A stretch of 64,000 bases of DNA from Lamellibrachia satsuma (Eukaryota > Annelida > Polychaeta > Sabellida > Siboglinidae). The stretch is from contig BSQZ01000054.1 in assembly GCA_033239005.1 (NCBI GenBank), forward strand, positions 4,147,931 through 4,211,930, given 5' to 3'. The notes under the pieces were generated by a model. It was given only the letters and a program-made list of their open reading frames with translations. It did no database searches and was not told the origin of the DNA. Shown here in pieces: positions 22,914-38,369 of this stretch; position 1 is the first letter of the stretch, and each line of letters begins with the position of its first letter. Made by a program: the position numbers and the translations under genes.

Positions 22914-23586
22914 GCTACAGCTGCCACTACGTTCGGCCATGACTACAGCTGCCACTACGTTCGGCCATGACTACAGCTGCCACTACGGTCGGCCATGACT
23001 ACGGCTGCCACTACGTTCGGCCATGACTACGGCTGCCACTACGTTCGGCCATGACTACAGCTGCCACTACGTTCGGCCATGACTACAGCTGCCACTACGT
23101 TCGGCCATGACTACAGCTGCCACTACGTTCGGCCATGACTACAGCTGCCACTACGTTCGGCCATGACTACAGCTGCCACTACGTTCGGCCATGACTACAG
23201 CTGCTACTACGTTCGGCCATGACTACAGCTGCCACCACGTTCGGCCATGACTACAGCTGCCACTACGTTCGGCCATGACTACAGCTGCCACCACGTTCGG
23301 CCATGACTACAGCTGCCACTACGTTCGGCCATGACTACAGCTGCCACTACGTTCGGCCATGACTACAGCTGCTACTACGTTCGGCCATGACTACGGCTGC
23401 CACCACGTTCGGCCATGACTACAGCTGCTACTACGTTCGGCCATGACTACAGCTGCCACCACGTTCGGCCATGACTACAGCTGCCACTACGTTCGGCCAT
23501 GACTACAGCTGCCACTACGTTCGGCCATGACTACAGCTGCCACTACGTTCGGCCATGACTACAGCTGCTACTACGTTCGGCCATGA
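22914..23586 (+). repeat. 28-bp minisatellite, 24 units, derived from coding sequence
   Basis: Units of GACTACAGCTGCCACTACG plus TTCGGCCAT. The first and last ACAGCTGC are exactly 644 bp apart (23 x 28), so no unit has a length change. Base variants are few (GCCACT/GCTACT, ACTACG/ACCACG, ACAGC/ACGGC). The unit encodes ATTFGHD of the host frame. Confidence 0.95.
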
Positions 23587-24298
23587 TGTTAATGGATTCA
23601 CTATTAATCGAAGTCAAGCGACAACGTACATTCTCGTTGAAATGGTAGAAACACTGAACGATTCATTAAAGTCCAACGCTCCACCGACTGTCCATTGGGA
23701 TGTTAAACTTCTTCCACAAATAACGTGGAACGGCTGCCTAACCTAGTTCCTCAAAGGGAATCGGATCAGATTTAGGAGTGTTCTATTTGGGCTGCGGAAA
23801 GGTGACAAGATGGCGACAACAGTAACGACATCAATCAAATGCTGTAACTTAGAAGTCATAGTCAGACACTTTGACACGACCGTATCCAACACTGGATACA
23901 CAGAGGGTGCACGTGCCCTCATACAGGAGAAACTGTGAAAGGAGTTGATTAGGTATATGTTCGAACTCGTCCTGTGGGCTGCTTTTTCTGTGGTGCCTGC
24001 GATGGTCCATTGGCCCGCCCCGAGTCACGGCTGTCTCCGGATTACGGCAAGACATGTTATTGTTTGCTGGAGAACAGCTGCGAAATCAGCAACCTAGAGA
24101 CGATTAAAGAGAAAGTCTAGAGCTGGTGATTATTTCCTCGAAGGTCAGCCCAAACTGGAAATTTGATTTATGGCTCGAGGTGCGATGCATGGCGCCAGAT
24201 GGATGGAAAAAAGGCGAGGTACGCTGTCAGAATATTCATGTTTTCTTCACAGTTCAAACTCACCGCGAGGGAGGAGAAGGCCCTGCAACATATATCTA

Positions 24299-24380
24299 TC
24301 TTCGTAGTCACGGTATACGTTCGTTGTCACGGTATACGTTCGTTGTCACGGTATACGTTCGTTGTCACGGTATACGGGCA
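24299..24380 (+). repeat. 19-bp tandem repeat (about 4 units) in the same remnant
   Basis: GTCACGGTATACGTTCGTT is repeated. It lies where the host protein reads FVVTVYV-HAWYNAP, so a second piece of this reading frame has also been duplicated in tandem. Confidence 0.85.
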
Positions 24381-24427
24381 CGCCTGGTACAACGCCCCGC
24401 TTCGCATTTCAGCAACAAGAAATGACC

Positions 24428-24835
24428 TTTAACAAGATTTAACAAGATTGCTATCGCAAACAACAAGTTCCAGATGGTACGTGAACAAGGAAGCCATTGG
24501 CTTATCGAGAGTCCAACAATTTTCTCATCTATGTGTAGCCCGCCCTTATTAAATATCTGTCAATTGTATTTTTAAACATATTCGCACTAATAGCATTAAC
24601 ACTATCGTTTGGCAGCTTATTCCATTCATTTATCACCCTCTGTGAGAAAGAGTACTTTCTCATGTCCAACCTACACTGCTCTTTAATTAATGCTGCTTTG
24701 TGTCCTATATTCCTATCAACATTCTCATAACCGTTCACTGTTTTAAACACTTAACTCTATTTGGTCTCCTCTTAGTCTCCTGGTCTCTAGTGTTGTCAAA
24801 CCACATTGTAATAAGCGACTTTCGTAACTAAGAAG
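24428..24835 (-). mobile_element. 5'-truncated CR1-like 3' end (copy B)
   Basis: Minus-strand translation gives LTTLETRRLRGD, then YENVDRN, CRLDMRKYSFSQRVINEWNK and IRAGYT, matching the end of ORF2 in the large element. The tail TTGTTAAATCTTGTTAAAG abuts the transposase remnant. It is more diverged from the full-length element than copy A, and keeps the Trp codon that is mutated there. Confidence 0.88.
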
Positions 24836-24960
24836 GAACCAACGTTCGGCTCTTAGTATCTCTTCCGAAAGACACAAGTAACTGCCCAAGTTTCAAGACG
24901 GCAGCAGGTGGATTCCAACCCCGTCCTCTCGACCGACAGTCCGGCTGATCAATGCAAAAC
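24836..24960 (-). repeat. tRNA-related SINE fragment
   Basis: On the minus strand a B-box-like GGGGTTGGAATCC is followed by CCACCTGCTGCCGTC, and a GGAAGAGATACTA block lies downstream. This is the same order as in the better preserved SINE at 34510-34733 (minus). Confidence 0.55.
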
Positions 24961-25334
24961 ATAGAGATAAATGATCTTCGACAGCGATAATTATGTTCAT
25001 TCATTACGCACGCCTATTATTATCTTCACTTCAATGACCGTCGTGAAATTGGGTTATTGGGTGCATATCTAATAGAGTCCTTCTGTGTTGACCTGTTTTC
25101 TTTGACTTCCCCAGTGCGCAGGGGGGGGGTTGTATTGTGTGCTTGAATAGACGAGCTCTTGCCACTGTCGGTCAAGCCACCAGGCAGATTGGCTGGCTTT
25201 CATCAAGGAATTCTCCTTTAGTGTCAAATAAAGAAATGTATGTGTATGTGTGTGTGTGTGTATGTGTATCTGTGTGTTTGTCTGTGTTTGCGAGAGAGTG
25301 TGTATGTGTGTATGTGAATGTGTGAGTGAGAATA
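24961..25334. other. Non-coding flank with a (GT)n-rich tract
   Basis: No gene. An imperfect GT tract spans about 25232-25325, ending at the outer edge of the large inverted duplication. The other arm also ends in CA/TA microsatellite. Confidence 0.7.
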
Positions 25335-25591
25335 ATACATTTCAGTACACAAGCGCATTTATTGTTGAGAATAATGTTCAATACAGTCTCCGATACACTA
25401 AATAACACCACAGTAGGGTAACGAAAATACTCACATCAGCCAATAATTAATTGTGCATTAATAGTAATAATCAGCCAATGCCAAACCTGAAGTAATATCG
25501 CCAACACCATAACATCGCTACACTACTATCGTAGTTAAATCATAAACATTGTCAGAATTCACTATGCAGTCCTGAATTAATGTCCCGTTAA

Positions 25592-25597
25592 TTTATT
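25592..25597 (-). terminator. Polyadenylation signal AATAAA
   Basis: AATAAA on the minus strand, about 43 bases past the stop of the left Patched-related gene; conserved in the right copy. Confidence 0.65.
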
Positions 25598-25639
25598 GAA
25601 TATTGAAAATATCATTGTTAGAGAGGAATGGCAAATTAA

Positions 25640-29306
<3,667 letters not shown>

Positions 29307-29379
29307 TGTCTTTGTTACTTCACGTTGTCTGTGGCACGCGATTCAACACTTTGCCCAACTGAAATCATAACGACCACAT

Positions 29380-30330
<951 letters not shown>

Positions 30331-30739
30331 ACGGACCTTAGGAGATCATTGATCATAGTGAAATGACAGCAGAAGGTCAGTTTTATCATTCAAACGATCT
30401 GGTCGACATTTTTTTAAAATGGATATTTGTAGGTAAAAGACACTGTGAGCATTGGCACCGTCAAAAGGTCTGAAAAAGTTTTTCTCTGTGGAGAGGAAAC
30501 AACTACCATGGTTGCACCAATATATGCTATGGAATAATGTCGGCGTTATAAACAATAGCTGTTTCTTCTCGGATTACATTACTAGTGTTGAAAGGATTCG
30601 ATCAGCTGCCTAAGACTCTACATAAATGCCTACTGGCAATTTTATCCATATCACATACCCCGGTTATTTCTGCTGTAGTCAGTGCGTTGCTCTTGGCTAT
30701 TTTCCACCGCCCGTTAGTTAGTTAGTGCTGATTTTGAGT
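30331..30739. other. Unique arm sequence, no gene
   Basis: Conserved as reverse complement in the right arm (about 37265-37680). No coding signal. Confidence 0.5.
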
Positions 30740-30905
30740 CACACAGTACAGTACACCATATTACATTGCTCTATTCTACCCTACCCTACATGACACTACA
30801 ATGCACTACACCAAACTCTCCCTATATTACACTACACTACACTACACTACACTACCCTAAATTACACTATACTATATTACCCTACATTACGCTACCTTAC
30901 ACTAC
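30740..30905. repeat. (TACAC)n-type pentanucleotide tract
   Basis: Irregular TACAC/TACCC units, mirrored at about 37098-37260 in the right arm. Confidence 0.8.
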
Positions 30906-30929
30906 ATGTACTTAGCTATTCGTTTGTCG

Positions 30930-31094
30930 CTAACCTGCAGTTGTAGACGACGGCTGCTTCGGCGACAGAATCGAAGGCGACACACGGAGCAGCACGCAGG
31001 TACGACAGGCGTTGGCCGTGATACACTGGCAACCGTCGATCAAACACGGCTCGGCTATGACCTCTCCGGTCGCGTCATTCGCATACAGTAAAAT
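30930..31094 (-). other. Small Cys-rich open frame conserved in both arms
   Basis: A 54-codon frame without ATG reads EPCLIDGCQC then NACRTC, and stops at a TAG overlapping CAG|GTTAGC, which could be a splice donor. The other copy is at 36910-37074. It could be an unrecognised exon or chance, since the whole arm is conserved by recent duplication. Confidence 0.25.
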
Positions 31095-31709
31095 TTATGA
31101 CGCCCCCTGGTAGCGGGTCTGTAGTCGACTTTCTTCGTCTCCATTCAAGCGTGCCGCCAGTGTTACTCCGTGTCTCGCTGACCTATAACCTTCTCAACGT
31201 CTGCGGGGCATGTGTCATTTGGAGCGACACATTTAGGAGCTGTATACGAAGTGCGACAACATTAGTATTACTTTCAAACCATGCTGTTGTTCCAGATTTA
31301 ACTGCTGAAAATGCATCTTCCATTTTGACGTATCTACATATAAAATGAATGCCAAAAGTCGAGTGTGTCGACCATCGGTCAATCGCATATCGTCACGCAC
31401 ATTGATTCTCTGGTACTATAACATGCAGCTGTTCACAATATCACAAGTTACCCGATGTAACGATCAGGTCAAGCATTCGATAATTTTAAAACCAACGTAC
31501 GTTATTGTATTAAACTTACTGCACACGTGACTTAAACTACTCATACACTATATATACGAATGAATAGCGATGGGCTAAAACACTTGGGGGAGGTATTTTA
31601 ATGTAGTGTTTGATTATGTGCAATTGTTCACAACGTCATGGGTCTTTTTTCGATTGCCCAAAGACAATACAAAGACAAGGCGTAACTACACGTTGCTATA
31701 ACTGCCAGT
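31095..31709. other. Arm sequence, no recognised gene
   Basis: Mirrored in the right arm. Short frames are near-identical there only because the duplication is recent. Confidence 0.5.
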
Positions 31710-31957
31710 ATTGACCACCTCATTAAAGACGTACTTGGTGCCGACATTAAACAGACAGTCTACGGCGACTTCAAACCAGTCGGCGAGTTGCAGATACCAT
31801 CTTATTACGCCCACGTCATAGAGAAGTCGGCCGGCCGTTCGTAGTAAACGCGGCTTACCGTTGGGATCGCTCTGTCTTCACGACCGGCAACCTGCCTTTA
31901 GAAGCCAGGCCACAATTCAACAATATCCTTTCGTTTCAAGTACAACACAGTGCCTAA
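31710..31957 (+). pseudogene. Unidentified coding remnant at the arm/loop boundary
   Basis: A GC-richer block reads IDHLIKDVLGADIKQTVYGD and QIPSYYAHVIEKS in one frame to a TAG at 31842. It continues in a shifted frame as RPFVVNAAYRWDRS and TTGNLPLEARPQFNN to a TAA at 31955. The smooth continuation across one frameshift and the balanced composition suggest a once-coding sequence. I do not recognise the family. It begins exactly where homology to the right arm ends. Confidence 0.4.
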
Positions 31958-32634
<677 letters not shown>

Positions 32635-32869
32635 AGCACGACGTTTTAATGTGACTACTGATATGCGAAAACTCACTTAATTGCAAATAGTCGCTTTAGG
32701 GTTGATCGGTACAATCTGAGAGATGAATGTTCATGATGATTTTGGCCCACACTCTAGAGATGGATAACAAATTATGGCATTACAACACTCACAGCTGGCA
32801 GTGTGGAATCTCCTTTTTTGACATAATCCGAATTTCAGCCGCAGCTATATTTCTTGCTAAAGGGATACT

Positions 32870-33103
32870 TACTTGGCCGAACCTTTACACATCCGAACTC
32901 CTGAGGGACGACTACGCAAGGACTATGCGTCAACACTGCACCAATGGATCACTAAGAAGAGCTTTGGTGAATCTGCATTTGGAACAACAGCGCTTCGATT
33001 TAGGAATTCATTGCCCGCAGACATTCGTAATTCCAAGACGCTAACAATTTTAGGAAGTCTTTAAAGACGCACCTTTTTATTGGTCACTTCAAATATATGT
33101 AAA
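32870..33103 (+). mobile_element. C-terminal fragment of a non-LTR reverse transcriptase
   Basis: Reads AEPLHIRTPEGRLR, then SFGESAFGTTALRFRNSLP, ADIRNSKTLT and, after one frameshift near 33050, FRKSLKTHLF. This is the ordinary C-terminus of L2/Jockey-like ORF2 proteins, with the aaPtlWNsLP-like and FKxxLKTxLF blocks. It is 5'-truncated and decayed. Confidence 0.75.
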
Positions 33104-33404
33104 TGAAGATAATATTATGCGATGGACACAATGGATGGACTATTTGTGATATACATTAATTTTGCATTAGGATCCTCACCAGATTTTAAGGTTTTCTAAA
33201 TTATTTTATTTATTTATTTCTAAAGTAATTTTATTTATTTATTCGGCGTTTACACGTGTGTGCTTATAGTTAAATATTATTTTATACCACGTGAATAATA
33301 TTTTATACCATGTACAGCGCATTTATGCATATAGTGGGAATTAGCGCTTTTAAAATTGCTGTATTATTATTATTATCATTATATAAAACAGTTAATTTAC
33401 AACG
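33104..33404. other. AT-rich non-coding, probable 3' UTR of the fragment
   Basis: TTTATT and TTATTA tracts; no gene. Confidence 0.5.
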
Positions 33405-33830
33405 TTTCAACAGCGCTTTTCAACATGATCCAGGCTTTAAAAAGTCGTTAAGTTAATGTACTGGGCTAGCCATTCTATATCCGATGTTACACTCCCATTG
33501 TGAACTATTTTAGGACAACCCCAGGAGCTGTGTCATCTTTACCTGAAATGTGATATTTACTCGGCCGTAGCTCTCAACAACACCACTTGTTATAGGATGT
33601 TTTACGTTGCCACTAATGTTGTGTTAAAGGTTATTATAAAACACTTGTTTTTTTTCACGTTATTTTACAACTTTTCAGCTGCGCCTTTCAACATGATCGA
33701 TGGTTTAAAAAGCGTTAACTTAATGTACTGGGCATGCCATTCTAGAAATATCGTTCTATGTCAACATAGCCTTTTGTACAGCCGATGTGACACTCCACTG
33801 TGAACTCTTTTAGGACAACCCAAGTAGCAT
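33405..33830. repeat. Internal direct duplication (two copies of about 120-160 bp)
   Basis: 33405-33520 and 33667-33825 share CTTTTCAACATGATC, TTAATGTACTGGGC and ACACTCC-TGTGAACT--TTTTAGGACAACCC in the same order. The right copy carries an extra 30 bp or so. Confidence 0.75.
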
Positions 33831-33951
33831 ATCTGATGTTAAATGACACGGAACCATGGCTTTGTGCTCGTCCAGTCCAGCTCTCCGTCGGTGCCGGTCA
33901 GTGACCGCCCCGGGACATGGCAGTCGCGATTTGTAAAGCAGGCGGAGCACC

Positions 33952-34022
33952 ACACTCACCTCACTCACCTCACTCACCTCACTCACCTCACTCACCCTCA
34001 CTCACCTCACTCACCTCACTCA
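33952..34022. repeat. (CTCACCTCA)n short minisatellite
   Basis: About eight 9-bp units. Absent from the inverted partner, so expanded after duplication. Confidence 0.9.
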
Positions 34023-34509
34023 TAATATCATAATGTATGTAACTTTACAGGACGACTGTTATCAGTCATACTTTGTCATTATCATCAACATCATCATCAT
34101 CATCATTCTGCGCGCGGGTGTTTCTTATGTGCGATCCCGTTTTTTGTTGGATCCTGAAATGTGATATTTACTCGGTCGTGGCTCTCAGCATCGCCACCTG
34201 CCACTTGTTGTAGGGTGTTTTTCCGCTGCCGCTAATGCAGCGCCTGTTGTGATAAATGTACCGCTAAATGTCACACAATTTTCCATCGACAAATGTCGTA
34301 CATGCAACGACAAATGTGCGTGCATGCGTGCGTGCTTGCGTATAATGGAGAATTCCTTGTCGCTGCATCCATGCCCATTTATCGATGGTAAATAGAGCGA
34401 CATGTAGCGGCAGGGTTGTCATTTTGTCGTTGATTGTGGCATTTAATGGCGGTATTGTGACAATTGTCAACGGTTACGACATTGTCGGCACAACAAAGGC
34501 CCATCGTAT

Positions 34510-34733
34510 TTTCAGATTAGAGCCAGTGCATTCACTACTAGTTACACATTTCCCATGTATGGGGTATTTTACTTCCATCGCATAGACACCAGGTAGACGG
34601 CTATTAATGTCTCTTCCGAGACACAGGAATGTGGGATGAATTGCTGAAGTATCGAAACGACAGCAGGAGGACACGAACCTCGGACTCTCGGTTGCCAGTC
34701 CGGCGCTCTAACCGCCGAGCCACGGCGCCCAAC
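34510..34733 (-). repeat. tRNA-derived SINE
   Basis: On the minus strand the head reads GGCGCCGTGGCTCGGCGGTT (A-box TGGCTCGGCGG), then GGACT...AGTCC around the anticodon position, then GAGGTTCGTGTCC (B-box). The anticodon loop is enlarged, so this is not a working tRNA gene. The body continues with CTGCTGTCGTTTCGA, CCTGTGTCTCGGAAGAG and CTACCTGGTGTCTATG. The same body, with a worn head, lies at 45410-45550 (plus) and 24836-24960 (minus). Confidence 0.7.
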
Positions 34734-34744
34734 TAGTCTTATCC

Positions 34745-35551
34745 CGTCGACACACAAAACACAGTTATTGGTTGCCATCGGTTACCACCAGTAAGGGTGC
34801 TTGGTGTGTCACCAAAATTTTCAGAGCTATCGGTTGCAATCGATAGCAAATACTACGTGCTCGCGAGCAGGTCGTAAAACTGCTATCGGTTAACTTGCAG
34901 CCGATAGCGATGCTGTGTATCTACTACTCTAGCTCCCTATCGATAGAGACTTGTTTTGATGCAAGTCACATGGTCACATAAACGTAATCACATGATTAGA
35001 AACATAATCACATGATTTGAATGTCAAATGTTTTACAAAATGGACACGAATAGTGCACTATTGAAATCTTCAAAAAGTAAACATTTTGCGCGGGTGAAGA
35101 AATACAGAGCAAAACAACGCGTTTATACTCGTGCATCAGCCATTTAATTTTGTTCCGGCATTGTTTGAAGTCCCTCTCAAAGCCGCGCTGTTTCATTTCT
35201 TTGGCAATGTTTACGTAGACCTGTTTATTTCGTCTAGTGCCTTCTAATTGCGCTTGGACTGATGCATCTGTCCAAACATCAATACTCGTTGAACATTCGG
35301 AGTTCGTCCAGTTGATGTTTTCGCTTTGGTCCGTTTTATTTTGGCGTCTTCCATCGCTAATTCGGTCCAGGTCAAGGTCATTCCGGACTAAACTTCCGGT
35401 GACGACAACGATTATGTATAGATAAGTGATTTCGCTTGTAGCGCTGCAAATTGTGCGGTGTATCAGCGGTGAACAATCCCAACCGACAGCAAAATGCTAT
35501 CGGATGCAACCAATTGCAAACGATAGGGATAAATGAGTTTTGGTGTGTCAA
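34745..35551 (-). mobile_element. Short terminal-inverted-repeat element carrying a MYB/SANT-like exon
   Basis: Ends match as inverted repeats: GACACACAAAACACAGTTAT at 34745 and, on the other strand from 35551, GACACACCAAAACTCATTTA. Subterminal CTATCGGTTGCAATCG motifs recur at both ends. Inside is a minus-strand MYB/SANT-like reading frame. TIRs plus a MYB-like protein suit a truncated PIF/Harbinger-type element, inferred from family knowledge; no DDE transposase is present. No clear 3-bp target duplication was found. Confidence 0.55.
35100..35322 (-). pseudogene. MYB/SANT-like DNA-binding domain fragment
   Basis: Minus-strand frame reads ENINWTNSECSTSIDVW, then ASVQAQLEGTRRNKQVY, NIAKEMKQRGFERDF and KQCRNKIKWLMHEYK. 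This is the trihelix-like MYB domain (Myb/SANT-like, Trp near the start, RNKxVY, QCRNKIK) typical of Harbinger accessory proteins and their domesticated relatives. It binds DNA in that family. An upstream ATG is in a different frame (frameshift near 35330), and the C-terminus after EYK is replaced by unrelated residues, so it is probably dead. Confidence 0.7.
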
Positions 35552-35725
35552 CTCTATTACTGTGTGACTAGTGCAGTTCATCCTCGCATCGCCACTTGTT
35601 TCTCGTTATATCAATCTTTGGTGGAAACACCAGACATTGTTTGAACTATATATCCATCTATACCTTGGTACTTGGTGCTGCTAGTCAATATATTGATGGC
35701 TTCTTTTCAACTCTCGAAATTGCAA
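35552..35725. repeat. Fragment of a dispersed repeat
   Basis: 35640-35690 (CTATACCTTGGTACTTGGTG block) matches 43180-43215 (minus) and 50735-50785 (plus). Confidence 0.6.
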
Positions 35726-35900
35726 CGTAATACTGGCAGTTATAACAACGTAATACTGGCAGTTATAACAACGTAATACTGGCAGTCATAGCAACATAAT
35801 ACTGGCAGTTATAGCAACGTAATACTGGCAGTTATAGCAACGTAATACTGGCAGACATAGCAACGCAATACTGGCAGTTATAGCAACGTGTAGTTACGCC
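35726..35900. repeat. 23-bp minisatellite, 7 units, right arm only
   Basis: Units CGTAATACTGGCAGTTATAG plus CAA. The left arm has a single equivalent unit at about 31690-31714, so this array expanded after the inverted duplication. Confidence 0.9.
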
Positions 35901-35967
35901 TTGCGTTTGTATTGTGTAACTTTGGGCAATCGAAAAAAGACCAATGACGTTGTGAACAATTGTACGT

Positions 35968-36385
35968 AATTGTTCACGTAGCATTGCGGACAATTGTACG
36001 TAATAACTACAAAGGGTAATTATATATTTCATAGAAAGGGTAAAAGCGAGTTGACTTTCGAAACAAAATTAACTGGCGACCCGCCCGTGGGGATGTAGAC
36101 GGGCCCCTGAACTTTTGGCGCCCGGGATGCAATGCGTATTTGAGGAGTATCATAACATACAAGTATACACACTCACGGTCGATTATAATAAAATGTCATA
36201 TTTCTAGCCGGCGAAGTCTCTTATGCTGCCGAGGGTAATGCCGGTAGATGTAACAGTATCGATGCGCTTTGATGTTTAGTTCCCGATGTACCGCGTGGCG
36301 CCACTGTTCGGACTACGACCTAATTCAGACTGGATCAATACTTCATTGACAGCATCTCACATTCGAGTGTGAACACGGACACTGA
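35968..36385. other. Segment present only in the right arm
   Basis: Interrupts arm homology: the left arm passes from TTGTTCACAACGTC directly to the TCAAACACTACATTAA equivalent. Contains TTGGCGCCCGGGATGCAATG and a CATAACATAC tract resembling the repeat at 50940-50990. No gene. Confidence 0.75.
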
Positions 36386-36909
36386 CTACATCAAACACTA
36401 CATTAAAACACCTCTCCCAAGTGTTTTAGCCCATCGCTATTCATTCGTATATATAGTGTATGTGTAGTTTAAGTCACGTGTGCAGTAAGTTTAATACAAT
36501 AACGTACGTTGGTTTTAAAATTATCGAATGCTTGACCTGATCGTTACATCGGGTAACTTGTGATATTGTGAGCAGCTGCATGTTATAGTACCAGAGAATC
36601 AATGTGCGTGACGATATGCGATTGACCGATGGTCGACACACTCGACTTTTGACATTCATTTTATATGTAAATACGTCAAAATGGAAGATGCATTTTCAGC
36701 AGTTAAATCTGGAACAACAGCATGGTTTGAAAGTAATACTAATGTTGTCGCACTTCTTATACAGCTCCTAAATGTGTCGCTCCAAATGACGCATGCCCCG
36801 CAGACGTTGAGAAGGTTATAGGTCAGCGAGACACGGAGTAGCACTGGCGGCACGCTTGAATGGAGACGAAGAAAGTCGACTACAGACCCGCTACCAGGGG
36901 GCGTCATAA

Positions 36910-37074
36910 ATTTTACTGTATGCGAATGACGCGGCCGGAGAGGTCATAGCCGAGCCGTGTTTGATCGACGGTTGCCAGTGTATCACGGCCAACGCCTGTC
37001 GTACCTGCGTGCAGCTCCGTGTGTCGCCTTCGATTCTGTCGCCGAAGCAGCTGTCGTCTACAACTGCAGGTTAG
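36910..37074 (+). other. Small Cys-rich open frame, right-arm copy
   Basis: Counterpart of 30930-31094, differing at a few residues and with the frame and the CAG|GTTAGC end preserved. Confidence 0.25.
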
Positions 37075-37670
37075 CGACAAACGAATAGCTAAGTACATGT
37101 AGTGTAAGGTAGCGTAATGTAGGGTGATATAGTATAGTGTAATTTAGGGTAGTGTAGTGTAGTGTAGTGTAATATAGGGAGAGTTTGGTGTAGTGGATTG
37201 TAGTGTCATGTAGGGTAGGGTAGAATAGAGCAATGTAATATGGTGTACTGTACTGTGTGACTCAAAATCGGCACTAACTAACGGGCGGCGGAAAATAGCC
37301 AAGACCAACGCACTGACTACAGCAGAAATAACCGGGGGTGTGTGATATGGATAACATTGCCAGCAGCCATTTATGTAGAGTGTTAGACAGCTGATCGAAT
37401 CCTTTCACCACTAGTAATATAATCCAAGAAGAAACAGTTATTGTTTATAACGCCGACATTGTACCATAGCATATAATTATTGGTGCAACCATGGTAGTTA
37501 TTTCCTCTCCACAGAGAAAAACTTTGTCAGACCTTTTGACGGTGCCAATGTTCACAGTGTCTCTTACCTACAAATATCCATTTTAAGAAAATGTTTTGGT
37601 CGACAAGATCGTGTGAATGATAAAACTGACCTTCTGCTGTCATTTCACTATTATCAATGATCTCCTAAGG
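37075..37670. other. Arm sequence with a pentanucleotide tract, no gene
   Basis: (GTGTA)n-type tract at about 37098-37260, the mirror of 30740-30905; the rest is unique. Confidence 0.6.
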
Positions 37671-38300
<630 letters not shown>

Positions 38301-38369
38301 GGTCGTTATGATTTCAGTTGGGCGAAGTGTTGAATCGCGTGCCACAGACAACGTGAAGTAACAAAGACA

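Larger units (their letters stand above)
22675..24432 (+). mobile_element. Transposase-like protein remnant (unclassified invertebrate family)
   Basis: Pieces of one protein appear in order through shifting frames. These are LNPDLTVGLE, then VSDRKVALLLATAATTFGHD at the first minisatellite unit, then FGHDVNGFTINRSQ after the array. Next come TVHWDVKLLP (HWD motif), HFDTTVSNTG (FDTT motif), EGARALIQEKL, FELVLWAAF, then FKLTAREEKAL and APLRISATRNDL. I recognise this pattern from many uncharacterised invertebrate proteins that look like DDE-type transposases (D of HWD and D of FDTT as candidate catalytic residues). The family name is not certain. Stops, frameshifts and two tandem expansions show it is dead. 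A CR1 copy starts right after RNDL and removes the 3' end. The first ATG region (MSENERREL) is plausible but unproven. Confidence 0.7.
33831..34740. repeat. Inverted repeat partner of 45410-46450
   Basis: Blocks matching in reverse complement include CCATGGCTTTGTGCTCGTCC, GTAAAGCAGGCGG, TGATATTTACTCGG, GGTAAATAGAGCGACATGTA and ACCAGGTAGACGGCTATTAA. The pair is diverged (older than the Patched inverted duplication) and about 11 kb apart. It includes a SINE. Confidence 0.8.

Noticed and set aside
31345..31530. 61-residue frames near-identical at 31.35 and 36.5 kb as a conserved gene
   Set aside because: Conservation follows from the recent inverted duplication; no motif, no start context.
34655..34733. 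Functional tRNA gene on the minus strand
   Set aside because: A- and B-boxes are present but the anticodon loop is too large, the acceptor stem is poor, and the sequence continues into a dispersed SINE body.
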